Of a stretch of DNA of 64,000 bases, positions 43,051 to 52,340 are shown piece after piece. Where the stretch lies: NCBI GenBank assembly GCA_035623335.1, contig DASPTQ010000073.1, positions 1-64,000 on the forward strand, in the 5' to 3' direction. Source of the DNA: JAFAGX01 sp035623335 (GTDB lineage: Bacteria; Acidobacteriota; Terriglobia; Terriglobales; Acidobacteriaceae). The notes under the pieces were generated by a model, which had not been told where the DNA came from, searched no databases, and saw only the letters and a program-made list of their open reading frames with translations. Position 1 is the stretch's first letter. Each line of letters begins with the position of its first letter. Position numbers and translations under genes: made by a program.

Positions 43051-45738
43051 ATGCCGCTAGCGGCAAACACACGGCTCGGTCCCTATGAAATTGCGATTCT
43101 GCTCGGCGCGGGTGGTATGGGAGAGGTGTATCGCGCCAAAGACACGCGCCTTGACCGCACCGTGGCCATCAAGGTTCTGGCCTGCCACCTTTCTTCTTCA
43201 CCGGAACTAAAGCAGCGCATGGAGCGCGAGGCGCGTGCCATCTCCGCGCTGAACCATCCGAACATCTGCCACCTTTACGACATCGGGTCAGACAATGGGA
43301 CCGACTACCTTGTTATGGAGTTTCTGGAAGGGGAAACTCTGGCCGAAAGGTTGCGCCGAGGGGCGTTGCCGCTGAACGAGATCTACCCCATCGGAATTGC
43401 GATATCGGAGGCTCTGGCCGTTGCGCACCGTGCAGGCATCGTGCATCGCGACCTGAAGCCTGCCAATATCATGCTGACCAAGATGGGTGCCAAGCTGATG
43501 GACTTCGGGTTGGCGAAGCCCACTGCGAGTGGCACTCAGGGTTCGTCAGCGGCGCCGCTTTTGTCGGCGACACCGACCATGAGCGGACCTAGTCCGATGA
43601 GTCCGCTCACCACGGCGGGCAGCATTGTAGGGACGATCCAATACATGTGCCCGGAGCAGATCGAAGGAAAAGAGGCAGACGCGCGTTCCGACATCTTTGC
43701 TTTGGGGGCGGTGCTCTACGAAATGGCCAGCGGCAAGCGCGCGTTTGAAGGCAAGAGTCAGATTTCCATCGCGAGTGCCATCCTGGAAAAAGATCCGGAG
43801 CCGATCTCGGCAGTGCAGCCGCTGTCGCCGCCGGCGCTGGATTACGTGATTCGAACGTGCCTCGCTAAGGATCCCGAAGAGCGCTTCCAGACCGCGCAAG
43901 ATGTCAAGCTCCAGTTGAGGTGGATCAGCCAGGGCGGCTCCCAGGCAGAAATTGCAAGACCGATCGCTGCGCCGCGGAAACGCCGCAAGTGGATGGGGTG
44001 GGCCATCGGAGGGGTGGTCGCACTCTTGATGCTCGGTCTTGGCTGGTGGCTTCATCGTCCCGCCGCGCAGCCGGTGTTGCGTTCGAACGTCGCCCTGCCT
44101 TCCAAGCTACGGCTCGACTCCACCAACACCTCTATTGCTATTTCTCCCGACGGAAAGAAGCTGGTGATGGCCGCGGCGGGTGAAGGCGGGAAGCAGCAGC
44201 TCTATTTGCGATCTTTGGACGCGTTAACAGTGCAACCCATTCTGGGCACCGATGAAGCCACTTATCCCTTCTGGTCGCCTGATGGCACCTACATTGGGTT
44301 CTTCATTCCCGGGAAGCTGAAAAAAGTTGCTCTCTCGAGCGGCGCGGTTCAGACGATTTGCGATGCGGTGGACGGACGCGGCGCCACTTGGAGTAAAGAA
44401 GGCACGATTGTGTTCGCGCCGGCCGGCGACAGCGCTCTTTTTTCTGTGCCCGATTCCGGAGGTACGCTGGTCCAGGTCACTTCTCCCGAAAAGCCCGGCC
44501 AGAGTCATCGCCATCCGCAGTTCTTACCGGATGGAAAGCACGTGCTTTACTTCAGCGCTGCTCCAGGGGTTTCCAACACCGGTTTATACGTTGTCAATAT
44601 TGATGACAAGAAAAGCGAGCTCATAACCGCTTCGCAAGCACGGGGGCAATATGTGGATCCCGGCTACCTTTTATACGTGAAGGAACGCAGCCTTCTTGCA
44701 CAGCCGTTCAGCGCCAGTTCGCTGAAGCTGAGTGGACGCGCCGTTCCCATCGCGCAACAGGTGCATTTCGGGTCGATTCGCTGGGTAAGCAATTATGCCG
44801 CTTCCGCCGACACTCTACTGTATGAGAGCGAGGAAGGCGGCGGACTCTGGCAACTGACCTGGCTCGATGTCAATGGAAAGGAACTGGGGAAGGTGGGAGA
44901 ACCACGCGAGCTGACCGGTATCGCTGTATCACCCGATTCAACGCGAGCAGCGGCGGTTATTGCCGAGCAGAATGGGAGCAAGACAAGTTTATGGATGTAC
45001 GACCTTTCGCGAGGCTTGGCCAACCGCTTCAATTTTGATAACGGAGATGCTGACGATCCCGTGTGGTCGCCAGACAGTCGGCAGTTGGCCTATTCCTTCA
45101 ATTCCCCGGCAGGCTGGAAGATCCTTACGAGAACAGCGGATGGCACTGGATCACCGCTGGAATTGCTGAGTTCCGACTCCACCGTCCACCCGGTGGCATG
45201 GTCTCCCGATGGAAAGTTTATTGCGTATAACACGATTAATACTTCCAACAAGAAAACCGAGGTTTGGATGGTGGCCGTGGGTGGGGACCACAAGCCGTTC
45301 GCGTTTGAGCGGGGAGACGCCCTAGTTCGGGGGATGACCTTCTCAAATGATGGCCGATGGTTCGTTTATGTTTCGAATGAAAGCGGGCGCGACGAAGTAT
45401 ATATGACGCCGTTCCCGGGTCCAGGGGAGAAACGCCAAGTCTCACCGCATGGTGGATACGCAGCCTGGTGGTATGGCCTCAAGGGGATGGCCGATCAGGG
45501 CGTCATGTATGCGGACCCCGCGAATTCAACCGCGAATCTCGTTCCGGTCACTGAGAGGAACAGTGCTTTAGAGTTCGGCCAGCCACGCCCGTTGTTCGGC
45601 GGACGCAGCTTTAACGACGCCAATTCCGGCAGTTTGAGTCCGGATTTTAAGAAGATGTTGGTCTCGCTTTCGACTAAGTCCGAGACTGCAAATTCGCTGG
45701 TTATGGTCAACAACTGGCGCGCAGAACTTGGCAAATAG
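43051..45738 (+). CDS. Hanks-type Ser/Thr kinase with TolB/WD40-like sensor domain
   Basis: This 895-residue protein is built like the kinase at 17925. The kinase domain starts at residue 10 (GAGGMGEVYRAKDTRL, Lys41, Asp134 of HRDLKPANI, DFG at 151-153). An activation segment rich in Ser/Thr follows (GSSAAPLLSATPTMSGPSPM), a likely autophosphorylation site. A membrane helix (about 311-329) leads to an extracytoplasmic propeller with blades such as AISPDGKKLVMAAAGEGGKQ and PFWSPDGTYIGFF. Catalytic residues are at the same numbers as in the kinase at 17925, so these are close paralogues. There is no ECF gene nearby and no N-terminal extension. The start is probably leaderless. Confidence 0.92.
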   Translation: MPLAANTRLGPYEIAILLGAGGMGEVYRAKDTRLDRTVAIKVLACHLSSSPELKQRMEREARAISALNHPNICHLYDIGSDNGTDYLVMEFLEGETLAERLRRGALPLNEIYPIGIAISEALAVAHRAGIVHRDLKPANIMLTKMGAKLMDFGLAKPTASGTQGSSAAPLLSATPTMSGPSPMSPLTTAGSIVGTIQYMCPEQIEGKEADARSDIFALGAVLYEMASGKRAFEGKSQISIASAILEKDPEPISAVQPLSPPALDYVIRTCLAKDPEERFQTAQDVKLQLRWISQGGSQAEIARPIAAPRKRRKWMGWAIGGVVALLMLGLGWWLHRPAAQPVLRSNVALPSKLRLDSTNTSIAISPDGKKLVMAAAGEGGKQQLYLRSLDALTVQPILGTDEATYPFWSPDGTYIGFFIPGKLKKVALSSGAVQTICDAVDGRGATWSKEGTIVFAPAGDSALFSVPDSGGTLVQVTSPEKPGQSHRHPQFLPDGKHVLYFSAAPGVSNTGLYVVNIDDKKSELITASQARGQYVDPGYLLYVKERSLLAQPFSASSLKLSGRAVPIAQQVHFGSIRWVSNYAASADTLLYESEEGGGLWQLTWLDVNGKELGKVGEPRELTGIAVSPDSTRAAAVIAEQNGSKTSLWMYDLSRGLANRFNFDNGDADDPVWSPDSRQLAYSFNSPAGWKILTRTADGTGSPLELLSSDSTVHPVAWSPDGKFIAYNTINTSNKKTEVWMVAVGGDHKPFAFERGDALVRGMTFSNDGRWFVYVSNESGRDEVYMTPFPGPGEKRQVSPHGGYAAWWYGLKGMADQGVMYADPANSTANLVPVTERNSALEFGQPRPLFGGRSFNDANSGSLSPDFKKMLVSLSTKSETANSLVMVNNWRAELGK

Positions 45739-46213
45739 CAAGCATCACAACAATCTAAGTCGCCTCTTCGCTTAATTAAAGCGCCTACTAATACTATTCG
45801 TTCATGAACGAGAAACGCCCTTGTAACCACCAACCAAGCCAGTTCGTGGATGGTCGGCAAACCGGAAACTGAGCCGAAAACCTTCCATTCGCATTCCAGA
45901 AGCAAGTCGTTTCGGAAGGTGCGAGACGGGCAATTCGTTGCGGTTATGCAAGACCGCCGCGATGCAGAAACTCGGCACATAATCAAGACGAAATCAAGAC
46001 CTAATTGCCCTATTTGTATCGGTCTGGGCTTGATGTGACACTTGCTAAGATTCACGCGCCGAGAGCGAAGTCGCTGTCAGCAGAAAGATGATGATGAAAT
46101 GGAGTTGAAATGCAAGTCGTGTCTCGAGCTAGGTAGGAAATTCTAGATTTCGGACGTCCTTTTCATATTTACTTGTATGTGAGAGGAGACGGGTAGCTCC
46201 AGAACCAATCTTC
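45739..46213. other. Intergenic region without a supported gene
   Basis: About 475 nt. The open minus-strand frame that overlaps the kinase end has no domain or ribosome site. No repeats stand out. The promoter of the CehA/McbA-like gene should lie near 46140-46200. Confidence 0.4.
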
Positions 46214-47836
46214 ATGAAAAACCTACCGCTGTGCCAATTGCTTTGCGCCCTTGGTCTACTGGTTACGCCGGCAGTTCTGCAAGCAGGTACGTTGTCCGCC
46301 AGTATCTTTAACGAACTCAGTGTACCAGTTGCGGCTCGGGTTTACCTTCGCGATGCGCACGATAGGCCTCTATTTGCCCCTCACACGTTGCACTATGCGC
46401 ATTCCAATAAGTTTGGCTCAGAATTTCATTTTGTCGCTCCGCACGGCGCTTTCTCCATTCAACTCCCCGCTGGCAAATACCTCATTCGTATTGAGCACGG
46501 TAAGGAATATCGTGCGCTGTCCGAAACTATCTTCCTGCCTCAGGCAGGCAGTGTGACTAAGGCCTTTCACCTCCAGCGATGGACTGATATGGCAGCACAA
46601 GGATGGTACTCGGGCGACATGCACGTTCACGCCATGCTTCAAGATCTCCCCACTCTCATGGAAGCTGAAGATTTAAATATGGCACTACCTATCACTGCAT
46701 GGCGGCTACCTGGAGGATTGCTGCAAACCGATCCTCAGCTGAATGACTGTCTGGCAAAGGCCGACTCGGACGGCGCACTTTCGGTCTCCGATAACCGCTG
46801 GCTATCCTGTGTGAATGAAGAACTGGAATCGTGGTCTTCATCACTTTTGGTTTCCCACCTAGGACGGGCGACCCTTCCGCTTCGTTACCCATATGCCAAG
46901 TTTGGACAAGAGGCACATGAGCGCGGCGCCTTTACTGATTCCGAAAAGGCAACTGCATTGGAACTGCCAGCCACGGCTGCACTTGGCGCAGTGGATTTTG
47001 TCGGCTTAGCTAATAACCACCTCTGGCCATCCGGTTGTGATCTCGTACATTGGGGTGCATGGCCATCCCTGTTGCCTGGCAGATATTCGTTCACTTGTGC
47101 AGGCTTTGCCTTGGCGAACTTCGATATCTACTACATGCTTTTGCAGTTTGGTCTGCCTCTCCGACTTTCTGCGGGTAGTGCTTATGGAGTGCATCCCGTG
47201 CCTTTAGGCTGGAGCCGTGTCTATGTCCGTGTTCCCGGGCAGTTCTTACCTGCGGCTTGGTTCAAAGCACTGAAGGAAGGTCACTCTTTCGTGACTACGG
47301 GACCTATGCTATTCCTGCATGCAAACGGGCTAGAACCCGGCGATGAGTCTTACGGTCGACAGTTCCCGTTAATAGTGGATGTTGAACTCGAGATGCTCGC
47401 CGAAGAACCGGTGTCCCGGGCGGAAATTGTCACCAATGGCTCGTCTGTGCCTGTGCAGCTGACGCCCGATCCGGGGCGGCCGAATACCTATAGGGGACAC
47501 AGCCACTTCACGCTGCAATCGAGTTCGTGGATGGCAGCCCGTTACTTGAGCCCGAAATCCCGCGGCGTGGAGGTGGCACATACTTCCCCAATATACTTTT
47601 GGCGTGAAGAGGAACCTCTCGTTCCTTCGACGTCTCAAATTCGATATCTTCGCACACGCATTCAAAACCTCATTGCCCAGGCCGCCGCTGAACCGGGGCG
47701 TATGGGCGCAATGACAGAAGCGAAGATCGTTCTCGATACGCCCGCCAGACGAAAACAGACTCTGCAATATTTCGTCAAAGCGCTCGAATTTTACGATCGC
47801 GCGATGCAGAACGACCGAGCCCGATCTGTGCGCTGA
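46214..47836 (+). CDS. Secreted CehA/McbA-family metallohydrolase-like protein
   Basis: This 540-residue protein has a signal peptide (LCQLLCALGLLVTPAVLQAG). A beta-rich N-terminal domain (about 25-125) resembles a carboxypeptidase-regulatory fold, with FSIQLPAGKYLIRIEHGKEY. Then comes the family signature GWYSGDMHVHAM, the first metal-binding motif of PHP-type CehA/McbA hydrolases. Later motifs include VDFVGLANNHLWPSGCDLVH and SAGSAYGVHPVPLGWSRVYV. Known members hydrolyse carbamate or ester bonds; many secreted homologues have no proven substrate. The gene stands alone. Its composition is slightly more AT-rich than that of its neighbours. Confidence 0.78.
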   Translation: MKNLPLCQLLCALGLLVTPAVLQAGTLSASIFNELSVPVAARVYLRDAHDRPLFAPHTLHYAHSNKFGSEFHFVAPHGAFSIQLPAGKYLIRIEHGKEYRALSETIFLPQAGSVTKAFHLQRWTDMAAQGWYSGDMHVHAMLQDLPTLMEAEDLNMALPITAWRLPGGLLQTDPQLNDCLAKADSDGALSVSDNRWLSCVNEELESWSSSLLVSHLGRATLPLRYPYAKFGQEAHERGAFTDSEKATALELPATAALGAVDFVGLANNHLWPSGCDLVHWGAWPSLLPGRYSFTCAGFALANFDIYYMLLQFGLPLRLSAGSAYGVHPVPLGWSRVYVRVPGQFLPAAWFKALKEGHSFVTTGPMLFLHANGLEPGDESYGRQFPLIVDVELEMLAEEPVSRAEIVTNGSSVPVQLTPDPGRPNTYRGHSHFTLQSSSWMAARYLSPKSRGVEVAHTSPIYFWREEEPLVPSTSQIRYLRTRIQNLIAQAAAEPGRMGAMTEAKIVLDTPARRKQTLQYFVKALEFYDRAMQNDRARSVR

Positions 47837-48295
47837 TCTCCCCTGAAGTTTGGGGATCTTCAGTTCCTCGTGCCGATGCAAGCTGAAGGGTGCTGTGTCT
47901 AGAAGAAGCGGCTGAGATTGGAATTTTCTGACTCTTTCAATGACCGCCAACGTAAGCGTCGCATGATCACCGTCTTGACGAACTTAAGGTTGTCCCTACC
48001 ACGCGTGTCTACTTGTTCAGTCGAATGAACAGCTCTCGCTGCCCTCTCGGCGATCCGCATCAAAGCGGCCTATTTCTACGAGCTACATTACAGGCGATTC
48101 TCTGATCGGCTCCATCCCCCCTGGGCTCCATCTCCAAATGGCACCTGCCCGTCGTTGAGTAGGAGCGGCGCGATGACCTCCCCTGTGGAACAATCAGGGC
48201 GCTCGGATCTCGCTCGCCGAACCTTGAGCAGAATGCTTTGCGTTTGCATTGACTCCCCTTATCAACATTGTTAAGCGGAATTCAAGCTGGCAACT
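47837..48295. other. Intergenic region containing one possible small gene
   Basis: About 460 nt between convergent genes. Apart from the small frame at 48088-48249, no structure or terminator with a T-run is visible. Confidence 0.4.
48088..48249 (-). CDS. Possible 53-residue small protein
   Basis: ATG 48249 is preceded by a strong AAGGGGAG at 4-nt spacing, and the frame stays open for 53 codons to TAA at 48088. The product has a basic N-terminus (MQTQSILLKVRRARSERPD) and a Gly/Asp-rich middle (LLLNDGQVPFGDGAQGG). No family is recognised. The ribosome site is the main support, and such small frames can occur by chance. Confidence 0.3.
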   Translation of the reverse strand: MQTQSILLKVRRARSERPDCSTGEVIAPLLLNDGQVPFGDGAQGGWSRSENRL

Positions 48296-49129
48296 TCACA
48301 GATCGCGCTGGGAGAAACGGCGTATAGCGACGGCGAGCGCTATTGCCAAGTACAGTAGCGCATAGACGAGCATGGTAATGCTCGGGACGGAGAGGGTGCT
48401 GAACGGGGAGATACGCAGTGAATTGGCAAGCGGCGACTGCATTTCAAAGGCGGCTCGGCGCCAGAGCGCTTCGCTGGGCATGAGAATACTTGCAACGATG
48501 CCAACATTAACTGGACGAGGCGTGTGAGTGATGGCTCCAAATTGCTCGATCCACCCGCCGAGAAATGCGAGTCCATGGAGCCCGAGAGTAAGCACGCCTG
48601 TGGTTAACGTCGAAAAGTAGGTCGCAAACGCAAAAACCACGGAGAGGAGCACTACGCTTTCCATCCACATCAATGAGAGGCCTCGTGCGAGATGATGTGC
48701 GGTGACGCCCGCCATCACATAGGTTATGGCGTTTACGCCACCCACCATGATGGCAAGGTACGCAGTCAGCATGCCGCAGAAGCCAAACCATTTGCCCAGG
48801 AGCACTTGCCAACGTGGGACCGGCTTCGTCGCGATCGCTTGAATCGTACCGGAGGCGATTTCACCGGAGAGCGTGTCGATGGAGCTGAGAATTGTCACGA
48901 GCACCGTCAGCAGGTCGATGGCATAGAGACCCATGGTCAACATGGTGAAGGAGATTTCCCGCTGCAAGACCGGGCTTATGCCGTGCGCGGCAAAATCTTT
49001 GGCCTGGAAGTGGAGGCCTGTACCAAACAGAATCAGGAACGCACCGCCGGCGGCGAGTGCCATCCACAGCATTTTCTTGCGCGCGGCTTCGCGGAATGTT
49101 ACTCCGGCCATGATCCAGACGCCCATCAC
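48296..49129 (-). CDS. ABC-2-type transporter permease (NosY-like)
   Basis: This 277-residue protein has six membrane segments in the ABC-2/NosY layout. The N-terminus IMAGVTFREAARKKMLWMAL and the central SGEIASGTIQAIATKPVPRW are hallmarks. It overlaps the ATPase gene by 4 nt (ATGA), so the two form one exporter. The operon is controlled by the ECF sigma / anti-sigma pair upstream. The family exports drugs, lipids or antimicrobial peptides, or assists metalloenzyme maturation; the substrate is not evident. Confidence 0.88.
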   Translation of the reverse strand: MMGVWIMAGVTFREAARKKMLWMALAAGGAFLILFGTGLHFQAKDFAAHGISPVLQREISFTMLTMGLYAIDLLTVLVTILSSIDTLSGEIASGTIQAIATKPVPRWQVLLGKWFGFCGMLTAYLAIMVGGVNAITYVMAGVTAHHLARGLSLMWMESVVLLSVVFAFATYFSTLTTGVLTLGLHGLAFLGGWIEQFGAITHTPRPVNVGIVASILMPSEALWRRAAFEMQSPLANSLRISPFSTLSVPSITMLVYALLYLAIALAVAIRRFSQRDL

Positions 49130-50058
49130 AGCCCTCCATCGGTGCCGACGATTTCGAGAAAACGTTCTTCGAGTGAAAGACGCTGAGGAGTGACTTCATA
49201 CACGTCGACGCCGCTTGCGACAAGATAGCGCACGATCTCTGGCACCACTGCGCCGGATGACACGGATAGCGTCAAGCACTCACATTGCTTGCGGACGAAC
49301 CGACTCCACCGTGACAGGCCATCCGCAATCTCCGCGGTCAGATTGGTTGCCCTTATAGAAACCGTGATTTGGTCCTCGATATCGTCATTGATTTGCCGAG
49401 TCTCCACTACCTCGCCGGCCTTAATAAAAGCGACGCGGTCGCATGTGATTTCGACCTCTCCAAGCAGATGGGAGTTCAGTAGGACCGTTGCTCCGCGGTC
49501 GCGCTGGGCTTTGATGATGTCGCGAACCAGGCGACGGCCGACGGGATCCAGGCCCGAAGTGGGCTCGTCGAGGAAGATCAAGTCGGGTTCGTTCAACAGC
49601 GCCTGTGCGAGGCCAATGCGCTGTAACATGCCCTTAGAAAAATCGCGCAGACGCTTGTCCTGGTGCGGCGTGAGGCCTACCAGGTCAAGCAACAGGGGAA
49701 CCCGCTCGCGGAGTTTTGCGTACGACATGCCGTAGAGCCGACCGTGCAGTTTGAGAAGCTCCGTAGGGGTGAGCCAGTCGTAGAAGCGGAAATGCTCCGG
49801 AAGAAAACCAACTCGGCTGCGTGTCTCGACGTCGCCAACAGGGCAACCCAGAATTTGAGCTTCCCCACTTGTGGGTAATACCAGGCCGAGCAGCATTTTG
49901 ACCGAAGTGCTCTTACCCGCTCCATTTGGTCCCAACAGGCCGAAGACCTCACCTCGGGGAACTTCGAGGGTGAGGTTTCGGACGGCCACTTTGCCACTAA
50001 AGACTTTACGCAGCCCACGCGTGCGTATGGCGAGGTTGGAAGATTGGGTCATTGGCAT
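49126..50058 (-). CDS. ABC transporter ATP-binding protein
   Basis: ATG 50058 (or 50052) gives about 310 residues. Earlier in-frame codons would extend the protein into the anti-sigma gene. Walker A is GPNGAGKST (43-51), the signature is DFSKGMLQRIG (KG in place of the usual GG) and Walker B is LIFLDEPTSGLDP, followed by the switch LLNSHLL. A C-terminal domain of about 90 residues (after EVVETRQIND) is typical of DrrA/CcmA-like exporters. The start lies 11-17 nt after the stop of the anti-sigma gene, and the end overlaps the permease start, so the whole operon is translated in sequence. Confidence 0.9.
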   Translation of the reverse strand: MPMTQSSNLAIRTRGLRKVFSGKVAVRNLTLEVPRGEVFGLLGPNGAGKSTSVKMLLGLVLPTSGEAQILGCPVGDVETRSRVGFLPEHFRFYDWLTPTELLKLHGRLYGMSYAKLRERVPLLLDLVGLTPHQDKRLRDFSKGMLQRIGLAQALLNEPDLIFLDEPTSGLDPVGRRLVRDIIKAQRDRGATVLLNSHLLGEVEITCDRVAFIKAGEVVETRQINDDIEDQITVSIRATNLTAEIADGLSRWSRFVRKQCECLTLSVSSGAVVPEIVRYLVASGVDVYEVTPQRLSLEERFLEIVGTDGGL

Positions 50059-50069
50059 CGATCGGCTGA

Positions 50070-51293
50070 TCAACGCAGTGAAGCGGCCAGACTCAAGGCA
50101 TCGGACGCGTTCCCGTGACCTGCCAGGGAATGGATCACCCCGTTCTTGATCCACAACAGACTATACCGATCTCCCTGCGGGAGCGTTTCGGTGATCAAGG
50201 TGCCTTCCACCCCGTCCACGGTCACCGTGTCATAGGAGCTGGAATTTCGCGGAATTGGCACCACCAAAGTGGAGAACCAGTCCACCGTCTGGCAGAATGA
50301 CCGTGCCTCTGCGGGATTCATGCCCACGAGTTCCAATGCCGCTTCCGCAATCTCCGACATATTGAGATCGGGGGGAACGCTCACAGTGGGACTGGGGGCC
50401 TGAATAAGATAGGTACAGTTTGTGTCTTTTGCGTCTGCCATGCGCTCCGCCTTGCGCTCGGCCAAAGCCTCAGCCCGAGACTGCGAATTGGAGGTCACAT
50501 CCCCGTGCCGAACTGGGCAATCTCCATACATCGAGATGGCTATCTTCGGAATATGAACGGCGATCAACGCACCGTTCGCCGACTCGGGAATGTGGATGTC
50601 GGTACGGCCAATTTCATCCAGCAGTGTCGTCACACGATCACGATTGATGGTCATCTGGAACGCGGTTTCACCATTGACCTCGACGCTGCGTGGCGTTCCC
50701 AGGCTACCGATCACGCGGATTGGGTATCCCGTCAACTGGGCAGCACTTGCCAGGTTCGAAACAATGTCAGGTTTACCAGGATCCATCGTGACCACAACAT
50801 TGTCGGCGACAAACTGATTGAAGAGCTTATAGGGACGCGAGTCCGGTTCGGAGCTGGACATTAGAGTGTTGGGATCGATCGTAACCACCTGAATCTTCTG
50901 AACCCGCAGCATAGCTAAGACTCGCTGCGCCCAGGAGCGAACCGGATTGAGGCTCACCAAACTTGCGACCATCAATGCGACCACTGCCAATCCCCAGGCC
51001 GGACGCCACCGTGGGGCGAGCAGCCGGTTAATCCAATTCTTCGGCTTACGATCGGCTGCAAATTGGTCGGCAAACTGGGCGTAGGCAGTTGCCGAATTGA
51101 TCACGACATTGTCCGCGGCGGGAACTAGCGTCGCCAACAGCTCCTCAGTCTGTGCCCTCGCAGTACCCAGCTTCTCGGAACGGGCGAGGCAGTCCGCGCA
51201 GGAAGCGAGGTGCGCCGTGACCTCTGCGAGTTGGGCACCAGCCAGTTCACCATCAAAATGCCGCCGGAGATTTCCATCGTCAATGCAAGTCAT
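50070..51293 (-). CDS. Membrane anti-sigma factor with zinc finger and large extracytoplasmic domain
   Basis: This 407-residue protein has an N-terminal zinc anti-sigma domain (1-60) with Cys3 and the HxxxCxxC motif (His28, Cys32, Cys35). A membrane helix (about 97-115, RPAWGLAVVALMVASLVSLN) is followed by a 290-residue outer domain. The outer part contains VTIDPNTLMSS, VNGETAFQMTINRD and the end VEGTLITETLPQGDRYSLLW. It overlaps the ECF gene by 4 nt (ATGA), the standard arrangement for co-produced sigma and anti-sigma. The large outer domain probably senses an envelope signal that releases the sigma factor. Confidence 0.85.
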   Translation of the reverse strand: MTCIDDGNLRRHFDGELAGAQLAEVTAHLASCADCLARSEKLGTARAQTEELLATLVPAADNVVINSATAYAQFADQFAADRKPKNWINRLLAPRWRPAWGLAVVALMVASLVSLNPVRSWAQRVLAMLRVQKIQVVTIDPNTLMSSSEPDSRPYKLFNQFVADNVVVTMDPGKPDIVSNLASAAQLTGYPIRVIGSLGTPRSVEVNGETAFQMTINRDRVTTLLDEIGRTDIHIPESANGALIAVHIPKIAISMYGDCPVRHGDVTSNSQSRAEALAERKAERMADAKDTNCTYLIQAPSPTVSVPPDLNMSEIAEAALELVGMNPAEARSFCQTVDWFSTLVVPIPRNSSSYDTVTVDGVEGTLITETLPQGDRYSLLWIKNGVIHSLAGHGNASDALSLAASLR

Positions 51294-51835
51294 AGTTCCT
51301 CCTCATTCGCATGAAGTGCGAGGTAACGATTGCGAAATTCTTCTTCGGCACGGTTCAACAAGGTGCCGATGCTGGTCATCTTCACACTAAGGACGTCGGC
51401 AAGTTCTTTATAGGACAGCCCTGAACTCCGCAAAATCAACAACTGTGCCTGGGCGGGTTTAATCAAGGACAGTACGGCGCGCACCCGATTGCATTTCTCT
51501 GCACGTAGCAAGACCTCGAGTGGACTGCTGATCTTGGCTTGATCTCTGGCTCCTCCGGCAGCTTCTTCGTATTGGCGGCGCCGGCCAGAAGCCCGCAATG
51601 CATCGATTCCTAGATTGGTTGCGGTGCGATACAGCCATCCGCCGACGTTGCCATCGACTTGCAGAGCGGGCTGACGGTAAAGACGCCAGAACGCATCGTT
51701 CGCCATCTCTTCGGCGCATGAGCGGTCGCCGAGCAGGCGTATCAATATGCCAAGGACTCGTGAATAGTGCTCGAGAAACACTGCCCTGAACTCAGCTTCT
51801 TCCCAGTGCTCAGATGAACTCTTCCGGACTGTCAT
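51290..51835 (-). CDS. ECF sigma factor (conventional, acidic region 2.2)
   Basis: ATG 51835 gives 181 residues; an in-frame ATG 30 nt upstream is possible. Region 2 contains DRSCAEEMANDAFWRLYRQP with the acidic residues used for core binding, unlike the kinase-linked ECF factors of this window. Region 4 has LRSSGLSYKELADVLSVKMT followed by the recognition helix SIGTLLNRAEEEF. The 3' end overlaps the anti-sigma gene. It should drive its own operon, including the ABC exporter, when the anti-sigma factor is inactivated. A tRNA-Ser fragment lies 170 nt upstream. Confidence 0.88.
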   Translation of the reverse strand: MTVRKSSSEHWEEAEFRAVFLEHYSRVLGILIRLLGDRSCAEEMANDAFWRLYRQPALQVDGNVGGWLYRTATNLGIDALRASGRRRQYEEAAGGARDQAKISSPLEVLLRAEKCNRVRAVLSLIKPAQAQLLILRSSGLSYKELADVLSVKMTSIGTLLNRAEEEFRNRYLALHANEEEL

Positions 51836-52340
51836 GGACCGACTCAGTACTTGTGTAGTTCCCACGATAATGCCCGCCTTCCCGGATCCACATACCTAAA
51901 ACGACGCTCAGGAGAAAATTGTGACAAGCGCGGAAGCCACAATGAGTTTGCCTGACAAGCGTGTAGCTTGAATATTGCCGGATACTTGTGGTGAATATGA
52001 GTGAGCTGGCGGAGAAGGAGGTATTCGAACCCTCGATGCAGGTTTTGAGTGTAACAGTTTAGCAATTCTCTGCACCGATATCACGCATCGGTGGCAATAA
52101 CCGACTCAAAGAGCAAATGGTCGACGCACCAGCCGAGCGAAACTGACCGTGCGGAGCCGAACCGGTTATTCGTTGATCCCTCCCCTTCCTCAAGGTAACT
52201 GGCAATAATGCCCAGATTTGCTGTCAGTTTTGCCAGGTGCACTTTCTTGGCAATTGTGATCAGAATGACCTCTTTCCGATTTTGCCTAGCCGGCAATGCA
52301 GCCCACCGCAGCACCATTTCGGAGCAAAGGAATTACAACA
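51836..52340. other. Divergent intergenic region with island boundary
   Basis: About 500 nt between the ECF operon and the sulfatase. The 3' half of a tRNA-Ser lies at 52007-52066. The remainder holds the two promoters but no identifiable boxes or genes. Confidence 0.5.
52007..52066 (-). other. 3' fragment of tRNA-Ser (GCU), probable att site
   Basis: Read on the minus strand, the last 60 nt of a serine tRNA are present: anticodon loop TTGCTAA, a long variable arm (CTGTTACACTCAAAACCTGC region), T-arm GAGGGTTCGAATACCTC and the acceptor end TTCTCCGCCA. The upstream half (acceptor 5' strand, D-arm, 5' anticodon stem) is missing. Conserved pair G53-C61 is G-A here, so it is not functional. Such 3' duplicates are left by integrases that target tRNA genes. 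The island should lie on the 5' side, that is at higher coordinates. An intact copy is not in the window. Confidence 0.6.

Noticed and set aside
45495..46055. 186-codon minus-strand frame overlapping the kinase 3' end
   Set aside because: Half of it is antisense to the propeller domain, and the rest has no motif or ribosome site.
52007..52085. Complete tRNA-Ser gene
   Set aside because: The 5' acceptor strand and D-arm are absent, and the sequence upstream of the anticodon loop does not pair with the 3' stem.
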